From assembly GCA_016199405.1 (NCBI GenBank), contig JACQGS010000030.1, positions 1 to 17,881 on the forward strand: a stretch of DNA of 17,881 nt, written 5' to 3'. This DNA is from Chloroflexota bacterium (lineage in GTDB: Bacteria > Chloroflexota > Anaerolineae > UBA4142). The notes below the pieces were generated by a model, which was not told where the DNA came from, ran no database searches, and saw only the letters and a program-made list of their open reading frames with translations. Positions 1 through 6,693 of this stretch are shown here, piece by piece. The position numbers and the translations under genes are program-made. Within the stretch, counting starts at the first letter, position 1; each line of letters begins with the position of its first letter.

Positions 1-119
1 ATCTTCCTGTTGAAGGACCCACCAAATTCGATTTCATCATCAATTTGAAAACCGCAAAACAATTGGGACTCACAATCCCACAATCCATTCTCGCGCAAGC
101 GACCGAAGTGATTCAATGA
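1..119 (+). CDS. ABC transporter substrate-binding protein, PF04392 type, C-terminal fragment
   Basis: The reading frame is open from base 3 to the TGA at 117-119 and is cut by the window edge. Its last 38 residues contain FDFIINLKTAKQLGLTIP and end in QSILAQATEVIQ. This is the recognisable C-terminal signature of the PF04392 family of extracytoplasmic ABC substrate-binding proteins (NLKTAK-LGLTIP). Its stop overlaps the start of the cyclase gene by four bases (ATGA, 116-119), so the two are almost certainly co-transcribed and translationally coupled. No permease or ATPase follows it here, which suggests that it may feed a ligand signal to the downstream receptor instead of a transporter. That role is inference; the upstream genes are out of view. 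Confidence 0.75.
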   Translation, partial: LPVEGPTKFDFIINLKTAKQLGLTIPQSILAQATEVIQ

Positions 120-2497
120 GCGAGAAATCGCGCGGGCGGCTCTTTCGCAAATACGCCATCGTCATCGTCGCAATCGTGAGCGGCGCGCTCGTGCTCGGCG
201 GCGCGATTGATATTTATTTTTCCTATCAGCAAAACATTGCTGCACTCGCCAGCATTCAGCAGGAAAAAGCCGCGGCGGCGGGGATGGAGATCGAGGCATT
301 CATCCAGAGCATCGAACGCCAGATCGGCTGGGTCATTCCGCCGCCGGGTCTCGTCGGCACGGTCAGCATCGAGCAGCGCAGCGTGGATTACACGCGCTTG
401 ATCCGCCAAGTTTCTGAAATCACCGAGGTGCGCTATCTCGACGCGTCCGGCAAAGAATGCCTGCGCGTTTCGCGACTCGCGCGCAACTTGCTGGGGTGCG
501 GCGCGAATGTTTCCGCCACTCCCGAGTTCACGATTCCCCGCGCCGGCAGAATTTATCACAGCCCGGTTTATTTTCGCAACGAGTCCGAGCCGTATATGAC
601 GCTCGCGATTTCCGAAGGCGCGAATGCCGGCGTCACGGTGGTCGAGGTGAATCTCAAATTCGTGCTCGAGCCCATTTCGCGCACGCGCATCGGCGAGCAG
701 GGCTACGCGTACATCGTTGACCCCAACGGCAATCTCGTCGCGCACCCAGACATTAGTCTCGTCCTCCAGAAAAAAGATCTCTCGATTCTGCCGCAGGTGC
801 GCGCCGCCCGCACGAATCCGCAAACAAATTTATTGGAACGCGATAACAACACCGCGCAAGGCAGCGACCTGCAAGGGCGCGCCGTGCTTAGCACGTACCG
901 CTTTATCGAATCGCTCCGCTGGTTTGTCTTCGTTGAGCAACCCTTGGACGAAGCGTTCACGCCAATCTATGTTTCCATTGCGCGCACGATTCTGCTTTTG
1001 CTCGCCGTCATCGCGCTCGCGATTCTCGCCAGTCTCGCGCTCGCGCACAATCTCGTCACGCCGATCAACATCCTGCGCGATTCTGCCGCGCGCATCGGCG
1101 CGGGCGCGCTCGATCAACGCATTGACATTCACACCGGCGATGAACTCGAATCGCTCGCGAACGAATTCAATCATATGAGCGCGCGCCTCAGCGAATCGTA
1201 CGCGACGCTCGAGCATAAAGTGATTGAGCGCACGCAGCAACTCGCGCGCTCGATTGAACGCTTGCAAGGTCTCGCCCAAGTCAGCCAAACGATTAGCTCG
1301 ACGCTCGATTTGAATCAGGTGTTGAGCAACATCGTCGCGCACGCGGTGCAACTTTCCGGCGCGGACGGCGGCGCAATCTACGAGTTCGACGACGCGATGC
1401 AAGAACTTTATCTGCGTGCGACTTTTCAGATGAGCGAAGAATTGATTGCCGCAATTCGCAGTCGTAAGATTGATCTGACCGATCCGACGCTCGCGCGCGC
1501 GGCGGCGACGCGCGCGCCGGTGCAAATTAGCGATGTGGCGTCTGAATCTGATTTTGCTTTCCACGAGGTCTACCAACGCGCGGGACTGCGCGCCCTGCTC
1601 GTCGTGCCGCTCTTTCATGAAGATAAACTCATCGGCGCGCTCGCGGTGCGCCGCAAAACGACCGGCGAATTTCAATCTGAGACGGTAGACCTGCTCCAAA
1701 CATTCGCGGCGCAATCCGCGCTCGCCATTCAAAACGCGCGGCTGTTTCAAGAAATCGAAAAGCAAAAATCCGAACTCGCGTCGTGGAATCAAACGCTGGA
1801 AGAACGCGTGCAATCTCAGGTCGCGGAATTGGAACGCGTTGGACGCTTGCGCCTCTTCTTGGGACCGCAGGTCGCGGAATTGATCGCGTCGAGCAAGCAG
1901 GAAGATTTGCTCGCGAGCCATCGCCGCGAGATCGCCGCGGTCTTTGCGGATATGCGCAACTCGACCGCGTTCGCGGATTCGGTCGAGCCGGAAGAAGTGA
2001 TCGAAATCATGCGCGAATATCACGCGGCGTTGTCGGAGAAAATCGTTGAGCACGAGGGCACGGTTGAGCATATCGCCGGCGATGGCGCGATGGTCATTTT
2101 CAACGACCCGGTGGAGTGCGACAATCCCGCCGAGCGCGCGGTGCGGATGGCAATCGAGATGCGCGCGGCGATTGCCGCGTTGCAAACGAAATGGAAAAAG
2201 CGCGGCTTTGATCTGGGCTTTGGCATTGGCGTCTCGCTCGGTTACGCGACGATGGGCGCGTTCGGCTCGGAAAATTTTTTCCATTACGGCGGCATCGGCA
2301 GCGTCTTGAACGTCGCCGCGCGTCTATCCGATGAAGCCCGAGATGGACAGATTTTAGTTACGCAGCGCGTCTTCGCCGCGATCGAAGATCGGTGTGAGGC
2401 AGAGCCGCTCGGAAATTTGAATCTCAAAGGCATCTCGCAGCCGGTGATGGGATACAATGTGCTCAGGGTGAGGGACAATCTTCTCGTTCAAGCGTGA
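116..2497 (+). CDS. Membrane Cache-HAMP-GAF class III adenylate/guanylate cyclase
   Basis: A 793-residue transmembrane receptor cyclase. Domains in order: TM1 about 13-35; an extracytoplasmic Cache-like sensor about 36-285 (GYAYIVDPNGNLVAHP at 196-211 is typical of Cache domains); TM2 about 288-311; HAMP about 311-363; a coiled coil; GAF about 393-541; a second coiled coil about 541-575; and a class III cyclase domain about 604-780. The metal-binding aspartates are D612 (FADMR) and D656 (AGDG). The transition-state pair N732/R736 (NVAAR) is present, so the domain should be catalytic. The usual purine-reading Lys and Asp/Thr positions appear to be H652 and G725, so cAMP versus cGMP cannot be read from the sequence. 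The ATG is fixed by its ATGA overlap with the upstream binding-protein gene. The architecture implies that periplasmic ligand binding controls cytoplasmic cyclic nucleotide synthesis, with the GAF domain as a second input. Confidence 0.9.
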   Translation: MSEKSRGRLFRKYAIVIVAIVSGALVLGGAIDIYFSYQQNIAALASIQQEKAAAAGMEIEAFIQSIERQIGWVIPPPGLVGTVSIEQRSVDYTRLIRQVSEITEVRYLDASGKECLRVSRLARNLLGCGANVSATPEFTIPRAGRIYHSPVYFRNESEPYMTLAISEGANAGVTVVEVNLKFVLEPISRTRIGEQGYAYIVDPNGNLVAHPDISLVLQKKDLSILPQVRAARTNPQTNLLERDNNTAQGSDLQGRAVLSTYRFIESLRWFVFVEQPLDEAFTPIYVSIARTILLLLAVIALAILASLALAHNLVTPINILRDSAARIGAGALDQRIDIHTGDELESLANEFNHMSARLSESYATLEHKVIERTQQLARSIERLQGLAQVSQTISSTLDLNQVLSNIVAHAVQLSGADGGAIYEFDDAMQELYLRATFQMSEELIAAIRSRKIDLTDPTLARAAATRAPVQISDVASESDFAFHEVYQRAGLRALLVVPLFHEDKLIGALAVRRKTTGEFQSETVDLLQTFAAQSALAIQNARLFQEIEKQKSELASWNQTLEERVQSQVAELERVGRLRLFLGPQVAELIASSKQEDLLASHRREIAAVFADMRNSTAFADSVEPEEVIEIMREYHAALSEKIVEHEGTVEHIAGDGAMVIFNDPVECDNPAERAVRMAIEMRAAIAALQTKWKKRGFDLGFGIGVSLGYATMGAFGSENFFHYGGIGSVLNVAARLSDEARDGQILVTQRVFAAIEDRCEAEPLGNLNLKGISQPVMGYNVLRVRDNLLVQA

Positions 2498-2526
2498 CGC
2501 GTGCGTTGAGATTGAGCGGAAAGATG

Positions 2527-2673
2527 TCATTTGAAATTTTGGAGATAGACGATGCGGTTTCGCATCTCGTCGGCGGAGAGGGAATCCATCAAGCGGAGAA
2601 CCAAACGGAGAAATTCACCAGTTACATCTTCATCGGTGTAGATCGAGATATACAACCGGGGCGCGTCAGCCAT
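2527..2673 (-). pseudogene. Probable truncated PIN-like toxin (DUF5615-type) remnant
   Basis: A 48-codon frame too short for routine gene calling. It begins MADAPRLYISIYTDEDVT and ends RNRIVYLQNFK before a TGA at 2527-2529. Its ATG lies inside the end of the DUF433 gene (8-base overlap, 2666-2673), which is the usual arrangement for antitoxin then toxin. The start resembles the N-terminus of DUF5615-type PIN-like proteins, where an early acidic DED motif is part of the active site. Those proteins are normally about 110-125 residues, so two thirds of the domain is missing, and no continuation is visible in the 29 bases left before the cyclase gene. It could instead be a small intact protein that happens to start similarly. 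The family assignment is by pattern recognition only. Confidence 0.5.
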
Positions 2674-3007
2674 TAGTCGGTTTCTTGAAAGTGATAAAGC
2701 CGCGCTCGTCCATCTGCGCTCCGGATTCTTTTAGGACGACTTCAACGCGATGTTCGGTAATCTCTCGCTCAATCTCGTCCCGATGATCAAGATAATAACT
2801 AACCGCGTCGTGAACCGCCGCCGCCGTCAGATGCGGATACGACAGAAGAATGTCCTCAACGGAATCGCCCGCGCGATACATTTGCGCGACGAGTCGAACA
2901 GGAATACGCGATCCGCGCAGAATTGGCACACCATTCACGCTGGTAATGTGCGGATGCTCGGTTCCTTTTTCGTTAGGTGCAGTTTGAGCGAGGGTAGGAA
3001 TTGTCAT
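2666..3007 (-). CDS. DUF433-family antitoxin-like protein
   Basis: A 113-residue protein. Its core HITSVNGVPILRGSRIPVRL (about 20-39), followed by YRAGDSVEDILLSYPHLT and a helix ending in YYLDHRDEIE, matches the DUF433 fold. DUF433 is a winged-helix, VapB-like domain often encoded directly before a PIN-like toxin. Such proteins typically bind their own promoter and neutralise the toxin. The partner frame downstream is apparently truncated, so this may be an orphan antitoxin, or residual immunity. A good sigma70 promoter lies 18-45 bases upstream of the ATG. The ribosome site is weak (AAGAG). The base composition looks less GC-rich than in the neighbouring genes, in keeping with a mobile toxin-antitoxin cassette. 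Confidence 0.8.
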   Translation of the reverse strand: MTIPTLAQTAPNEKGTEHPHITSVNGVPILRGSRIPVRLVAQMYRAGDSVEDILLSYPHLTAAAVHDAVSYYLDHRDEIEREITEHRVEVVLKESGAQMDERGFITFKKPTNG

Positions 3008-3024
3008 AACGAACTCTTGACGAT

Positions 3025-3052
3025 ATTATAACACAAAAGACGCGGCTTTCAA
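3025..3052 (-). promoter_or_regulatory. Sigma70-type promoter for the DUF433 gene
   Basis: Read on the minus strand, TTGAAA (3047-3052) and TATAAT (3025-3030) are separated by 16 bases. The -10 matches consensus and the -35 matches in five of six positions. The ATG follows 18 bases downstream of the -10 (3007), so the leader would be short. Prediction from sequence only. Confidence 0.65.
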
Positions 3053-3088
3053 CCGCAGATCAACTGGTGATTGTACACATCTCGGCAA

Positions 3089-3167
3089 TGTCATTTCGAG
3101 GAGCGTAGTTTGCGACGAGAAATCTCGCATGCGCCGACTGAGATTTCTCGCTTCGTTCGAAATGACA
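3089..3167. repeat. Palindromic dispersed repeat (TGTCATT...AATGACA family), upstream of lodA
   Basis: An outer inverted repeat, TGTCATTTCGA (3089-3099) with TCGAAATGACA (3157-3167), encloses an inner perfect inverted repeat, CGAGAAATCTC (3116-3126) with GAGATTTCTCG (3140-3150). The whole could form a cruciform or a two-step hairpin. A diverged copy of the same layout lies at 5623-5734. An ATG inside this element (3129) extends the lodA frame artificially by 28 codons. Confidence 0.85.
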
Positions 3168-3212
3168 GACTTGTGGGTAATCACCAGCAGATCAAATAAA
3201 GGGAGGAGAACC

Positions 3213-4796
3213 TTGCCAATCCAATATCGTATTCACCCCGCCATCGGCATCGCGCGCGTCGGCGATAGTCCCGACGAATATTTCATCGGACCCGAAGCGC
3301 CGCGGTATTTGCCGTCGCCGGTGCCAGCCGATCACGCGCCCGATCCGCGCGCGAAATATCGTGACGCGCTGAACCACATCAAGCGACAAGGCGCGCGCTT
3401 TCGCGTGTACGAGACGACGACCGACGCGTCCGGCAAAATCACCCGCGCGCGCGAAATTACGGCAGCCGACGCGGAGATCGAATGGCAAGCGCATCTCGTG
3501 AATCGCAAAGCCGCCGCGCTGCGTTTCAATAAAGAGGGTCGGCGCAATGAAGGCATCGCCGACGAAAAACTAATCATCGACGCCGGCGCGCAAAAAATTG
3601 CCGGTGCAAGCGCGGCGATGAAACGCGTGAGCGGTGCGTTTATGGGCATGCAAGTTGATCTTGGCGATCTGCTCACCGATAAAGCCGGACGATTGATCGT
3701 GCTTGGCGGGTTTGGAAAATCCGCGTCCGTGCCGGCGGGCTTGCCGATTGCTAATTACTCCAACAACGACGGCTGGCACGACGATGTTTCCGATGGTCCG
3801 GTGCGCGCGACGGTTCGCTTGAAAGGATCGAACGAAACGGTGCGCGCGGATTCCGCGTGGGTGATCGTCGCGCCGCCGGCATTTGCGCCGGAAATCGAAA
3901 ACATTATCACGCTGTATGACATCGTGTGCGATATGCAAGCAAAACTCGATCCGTCGCTCGCGGTGACGGACGACGCGCGCCTCTCCTTCACGCGCGATAT
4001 TTTTCCAATTCTCCGGCGCACGTCGCAAATGCACTGGGTCAGCGATATTTCTGCGCGCGGGCACGCGCCGCAAAAACGCGGGCATTTTCTTTCGCGCATC
4101 GCGATCTTGGCGAGCAATGCGGAAGACGCGCGCGCCGAGCGCGAGAAAATTTTCAAACGCCTACGTTCGCCGTTCGGCGGCGGCGGCAATATGCCCAAAC
4201 TGCCGGCGGCAGTGCAAGATAGCCAACTCGCGGCGACGGTAACGATCAGCGAGGCGCAATACAAACGCATGGAATTGTGGGCGCAAGGGAAATTCAGCGC
4301 GGATTGGAATGGCGCAGAACCGGAGCCGGTGTCGCTCGAAAAAATTCCGGTCGAGCAACAGCCACACGCGCTCGATCGCGCCGCGCTCGATGCGTGCGTC
4401 GGCGCGGGACGCTTTCCGGGCATCGAGATCGGCGGCGTCGCTTTGGAAATGGAAACGTACGATCGCGCGCGCCCATTTCGGATCGCGGAAAGTTTATTGC
4501 CGGGGCATCTCGGCGCGCAGATGGCATTGCCGTGGCAAGCGGATTTTCGCGATTGCGAGTACGAAGAGGAAATTGGTTTGGATTGGTGGCCCGGTCAGCG
4601 CCCGAATGATGTGTATCGCGTCGTGAACGGCGAATTGAAACGCGGCTTTTGGGTGCCGCGCGAGGGCGCGTGGGAGGCGGACGACACGCGGCGGCCGATG
4701 ATGGTGGAGCATTGGAATGAATTAGGGTTTGTCTTGAAACGCGTGATGGAGGGAGAGGAAAAGTTTGTGGAGGTTGAAAGGACGCTTCAAAGTTAA
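3213..4796 (+). CDS. lodA: LodA/GoxA-like cysteine-tryptophylquinone amino-acid oxidase
   Basis: A 527-residue protein starting at TTG 3213, chosen because GGGAGGAG ends six bases upstream and because the longer frame from ATG 3129 starts inside a palindromic repeat. The N-terminus IHPAIGIARVGDSPDEYFIG is the hallmark of LodA-type quinoproteins (L-lysine 6-oxidase, glycine oxidase). These deaminate amino groups to aldehydes or ketoacids with H2O2 using a self-derived Cys-Trp quinone. Near the C-terminus (numbered from ATG 3129) lie WQADFRDC (469-476), DWWPGQRP (485-492) and EHWNELGF (527-534). D472 and C476 keep the Asp-x3-Cys spacing I recall for the family's crosslinked Cys; which Trp is used is not settled here. 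It is shorter than characterised members (about 680-730 residues). No signal peptide is seen. The substrate is unknown. The next gene is its LodB-type maturation partner. Confidence 0.85.
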   Translation: MPIQYRIHPAIGIARVGDSPDEYFIGPEAPRYLPSPVPADHAPDPRAKYRDALNHIKRQGARFRVYETTTDASGKITRAREITAADAEIEWQAHLVNRKAAALRFNKEGRRNEGIADEKLIIDAGAQKIAGASAAMKRVSGAFMGMQVDLGDLLTDKAGRLIVLGGFGKSASVPAGLPIANYSNNDGWHDDVSDGPVRATVRLKGSNETVRADSAWVIVAPPAFAPEIENIITLYDIVCDMQAKLDPSLAVTDDARLSFTRDIFPILRRTSQMHWVSDISARGHAPQKRGHFLSRIAILASNAEDARAEREKIFKRLRSPFGGGGNMPKLPAAVQDSQLAATVTISEAQYKRMELWAQGKFSADWNGAEPEPVSLEKIPVEQQPHALDRAALDACVGAGRFPGIEIGGVALEMETYDRARPFRIAESLLPGHLGAQMALPWQADFRDCEYEEEIGLDWWPGQRPNDVYRVVNGELKRGFWVPREGAWEADDTRRPMMVEHWNELGFVLKRVMEGEEKFVEVERTLQS

Positions 4797-4902
4797 AAGT
4801 GAAAAGCCAAAAGCAAAAAGCAATACGCGGAACGCTGAAACTTTGAAACTCTGAAACTTGCAACCTGCAACCTGTAACGTGAAACCTGAAACTTGTGACG
4901 TG
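4797..4902. repeat. Degenerate heptamer/octamer array at the lodA-lodB junction
   Basis: From 4835 to 4902 the sequence is nine tandem units of 7-8 bases around CTGAAAC (CTGAAAC, TTTGAAAC, TCTGAAAC, TTGCAAC, CTGCAAC and so on). It is preceded by an A-rich stretch of similar 7-8-base period (AAAAGTG, AAAAGCC, AAAAGC). It begins next to the lodA stop and runs into the first codons of lodB, supplying its TTG/GTG start candidates. Confidence 0.8.
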
Positions 4903-6069
4903 ATAGTCCTCGGCGGCGGTCCCGCCGGTTGCGCGACCGCGATTGCGCTCGCGCGCGAAAAATTCCGCGTCGCGCTGATCGAAAAAACGCGCTACGATGC
5001 GCCGCGCATCGGCGAAACGCTCGCGCCGGCAGCGCGCGTCCCGCTCGCGCGGTTGGGTGCGCTTGAAAAATTCTTGCGCGAGGATCACGCGCCGTCGCCA
5101 GCAACGCTCGCGGCGTGGGAGAGCGCTGAGCTTGCCGAAAATCATTTCATCGCGAATCCGTACGGCAATGGCTGGCATCTCGACCGCAACCGGTTCGACG
5201 CGAGGCTGGCGCGCGAGGCGGAATGCGCGGGAGTGAGTGTGTATGAGGGTGTGAGCGCAAGAACGGTAATTGGTAATTGGGAAGTAGAAATAGACGAGAG
5301 CAACCGGGTCGCCGGGAAATTTTTGGTGGATGCAACCGGACGCGCCGGCATTATCGCGCGACAGCAGGGCGCGCAGAGATTGGAATGCGATCGGCTCGTG
5401 GGGCTGGTGAAATTTTTCGACGCGCGCGACGCGGCGCCGGATAATCGCACGCTCGTCGAGGCATCGCGCGACGGCTGGTGGTATTCCGCGTGGTTGCCGG
5501 ATGCGCGGGTTGTCGTCGCGTATATGACGGACGCGGATTTGAAACCGAGCGATCCGCGCGCATTGCCGGAATTTTGGAACGCGCGGCTTGCGGAGACGCG
5601 GCATACGCGCGCTCGACTCACTTGTCATTGCGAGGAGCCGCCCTTCACATTCGTTCAGGGTAAACTCCACGGCGACGAAGCAAACTCCAAAATGCAATTA
5701 GGGGATTGCTTCGCACGACCCGCTCGCAATGACATATGGACTCTCTCCGCGAGCAGTTACATCTTGGATCGCGTTGCCGGCGAAAATTGGATCGCGGTCG
5801 GGGATGCGGCGATGGCGGTCGATCCGCTCTCATCGCGCGGAATTTTCAACGCGCTCGAATCCGGCTTGCGCGCGGCGCGCGCGATAGGGGAAAAAGAGCG
5901 CGGCGGCGCGAATGCTTTTGAGGAATATGCCGAGGAAACGCGCGCGCAGTACGAAAAATATTTGCGTGCCCGCGTGCGTTATTACGCAACGGGAATACGG
6001 CGGGGTGATTCGGAATTTTGGAAACGGCGTAGCGAAATTATTTCCGCTCCGCGCCCGACCAACGCTTGA
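4879..6069 (+). CDS. lodB: LodB/GoxB-like FAD-dependent maturation flavoprotein
   Basis: A flavoprotein of about 396 residues (403 if TTG 4858 is used; numbering from 4858). The Rossmann motif VIVLGGGPAGCATAIALA (15-32) binds the FAD ADP moiety, VDATGR (157-162) is the middle motif, and GDAAMAVDPLSSRGI (315-329) is the second FAD motif typical of halogenase/geranylgeranyl-reductase-like enzymes. Next to a LodA-like gene this is LodB/GoxB, the partner needed to form the Cys-Trp quinone. The start is uncertain because the region is a heptamer array with no clear SD; GTG 4879 is my choice. Two oddities: residues about 256-293 are encoded by an in-frame palindromic repeat (5623-5734), and 136-145 by a short heptamer repeat (5265-5292). 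The FAD motifs are intact around both, so it may still work. Its last 32 bases overlap the end of the convergent ubiX gene. Confidence 0.85.
   Translation: MKPETCDVIVLGGGPAGCATAIALAREKFRVALIEKTRYDAPRIGETLAPAARVPLARLGALEKFLREDHAPSPATLAAWESAELAENHFIANPYGNGWHLDRNRFDARLAREAECAGVSVYEGVSARTVIGNWEVEIDESNRVAGKFLVDATGRAGIIARQQGAQRLECDRLVGLVKFFDARDAAPDNRTLVEASRDGWWYSAWLPDARVVVAYMTDADLKPSDPRALPEFWNARLAETRHTRARLTCHCEEPPFTFVQGKLHGDEANSKMQLGDCFARPARNDIWTLSASSYILDRVAGENWIAVGDAAMAVDPLSSRGIFNALESGLRAARAIGEKERGGANAFEEYAEETRAQYEKYLRARVRYYATGIRRGDSEFWKRRSEIISAPRPTNA
5265..5292. repeat. Short heptamer repeat inside lodB
   Basis: Two exact GGTAATT units (5265-5271, 5272-5278) are followed by the related GGGAAGT and AGAAATA. 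The 7-base period and style match the junction arrays of this window, but here it lies in coding sequence, encoding VIGNWEVEI in a likely surface loop before VDATGR. Confidence 0.55.
5623..5734. repeat. Palindromic dispersed repeat inserted in frame in lodB
   Basis: Perfect 12-base terminal inverted repeats, TGTCATTGCGAG (5623-5634) and CTCGCAATGACA (5723-5734), surround an inner pair, CGAAGCAA and TTGCTTCG. This is the same plan as the element at 3089-3167, and the ends are near-identical (TGTCATT, G or T, CGAG). It keeps the lodB frame open and is translated as a Cys/Asp-rich segment that includes CHCEEPP and ARPARNDI. Confidence 0.85.
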
Positions 6070-6622
6070 ATAAATCGGCGTGCTCGACGCCGAGCAGATC
6101 GAGCGCGCGCCCGATCGTTTGATTCACAATATCGTCAATCGTCTTCGGACGAAAATAAAACGCCGGCATCGGCGGCAACAGCACCGCGCCGATTTCGGCG
6201 ACGTGCGTCATCAAACGCAAATGCCCCAAATGCAGCGGCGTTTCGCGCACGACCAAAACCAGCCGGCGTTTTTCTTTTAGCGTTACGTCCGCCGCGCGCA
6301 CGATCAAATTGTCGTCGTACGAATTCGCGATGCCGGACAGCGTTTTGATCGAGCAAGGGATGACGATCATGCCTTGCGTTTTGAACGAACCGCTCGAAAT
6401 CGCCGCGCCAATATCGTTGTGGCGATAGGCGGTATGCGCGAGCGCTTCCACTTGCTCGACCGAATAATCCGTTTCGAGCGCGATCGTTTGCTTTGCCGGA
6501 TTGCTCAACACCAGATGCGTTTCCACTGCCGGGATTTGTTTCAGCACCTCGAGCAAGCGAATGCCGTAAATCGCCCCGGTCGAGCCGGAAATGCCGACGA
6601 TGATCTTCGATTTCTCAACCAA
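6038..6622 (-). CDS. ubiX: Flavin prenyltransferase UbiX
   Basis: A 194-residue cytoplasmic flavoprotein-fold enzyme. It joins dimethylallyl monophosphate to FMN to give prenylated FMN, the cofactor of UbiD decarboxylases. Visible signatures: IIVGISGSTGAIYG (7-20), the phosphate/FMN loop; MIVIPCSIKTLSGIANSYDD (85-104); and LVLVVRETPLH followed by VLLPPMPAFYFRP. The length is normal for the family. The start is TTG 6622, supported by GGAGG seven bases upstream; no ATG would fit the conserved N-terminus. It is the last gene of the minus-strand run that begins with ubiD about 6 kb away, so enzyme and cofactor maker flank the transport genes. Its 3' end overlaps lodB by 32 bases, tail to tail. 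Confidence 0.95.
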   Translation of the reverse strand: MVEKSKIIVGISGSTGAIYGIRLLEVLKQIPAVETHLVLSNPAKQTIALETDYSVEQVEALAHTAYRHNDIGAAISSGSFKTQGMIVIPCSIKTLSGIANSYDDNLIVRAADVTLKEKRRLVLVVRETPLHLGHLRLMTHVAEIGAVLLPPMPAFYFRPKTIDDIVNQTIGRALDLLGVEHADLFKRWSGAERK

Positions 6623-6636
6623 TCTCTATCCTCCGC

Positions 6637-6693
6637 TGTCCAACTTCCAATCTCCAACTTCCAATTCCCAATTTCTAATCTCCAATCTCTGCG
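6637..6693. repeat. Heptamer array at the MFS-ubiX junction
   Basis: On the plus strand it reads TGTCCAAC, TTCCAAT, CTCCAAC, TTCCAAT, TCCCAAT, TTCTAAT, CTCCAAT: seven near-perfect units of period seven. The TAG stop of the MFS gene (6675-6677) lies inside a unit, so the last codons of that protein are repeat-derived. Confidence 0.85.

Noticed and set aside
830..2284. Long antisense open frame of 484 codons over the cyclase gene
   Set aside because: Arg/Ala/His-rich low-complexity product; it mirrors the GC-rich codon periodicity of the real gene and has no domain.
2494..2676. Plus-strand 60-codon frame after the cyclase gene
   Set aside because: It is antisense to the MADAPRLYI frame that overlaps the DUF433 gene, and has no SD.
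4835..4902. Possible CRISPR array
   Set aside because: Units are only 7-8 bases with no spacers; it is a degenerate tandem repeat.
4294..5697. Minus-strand open frame of 467 codons over lodA and lodB
   Set aside because: Antisense to two recognisable enzymes; the product has repeat-like translations and no family signature.
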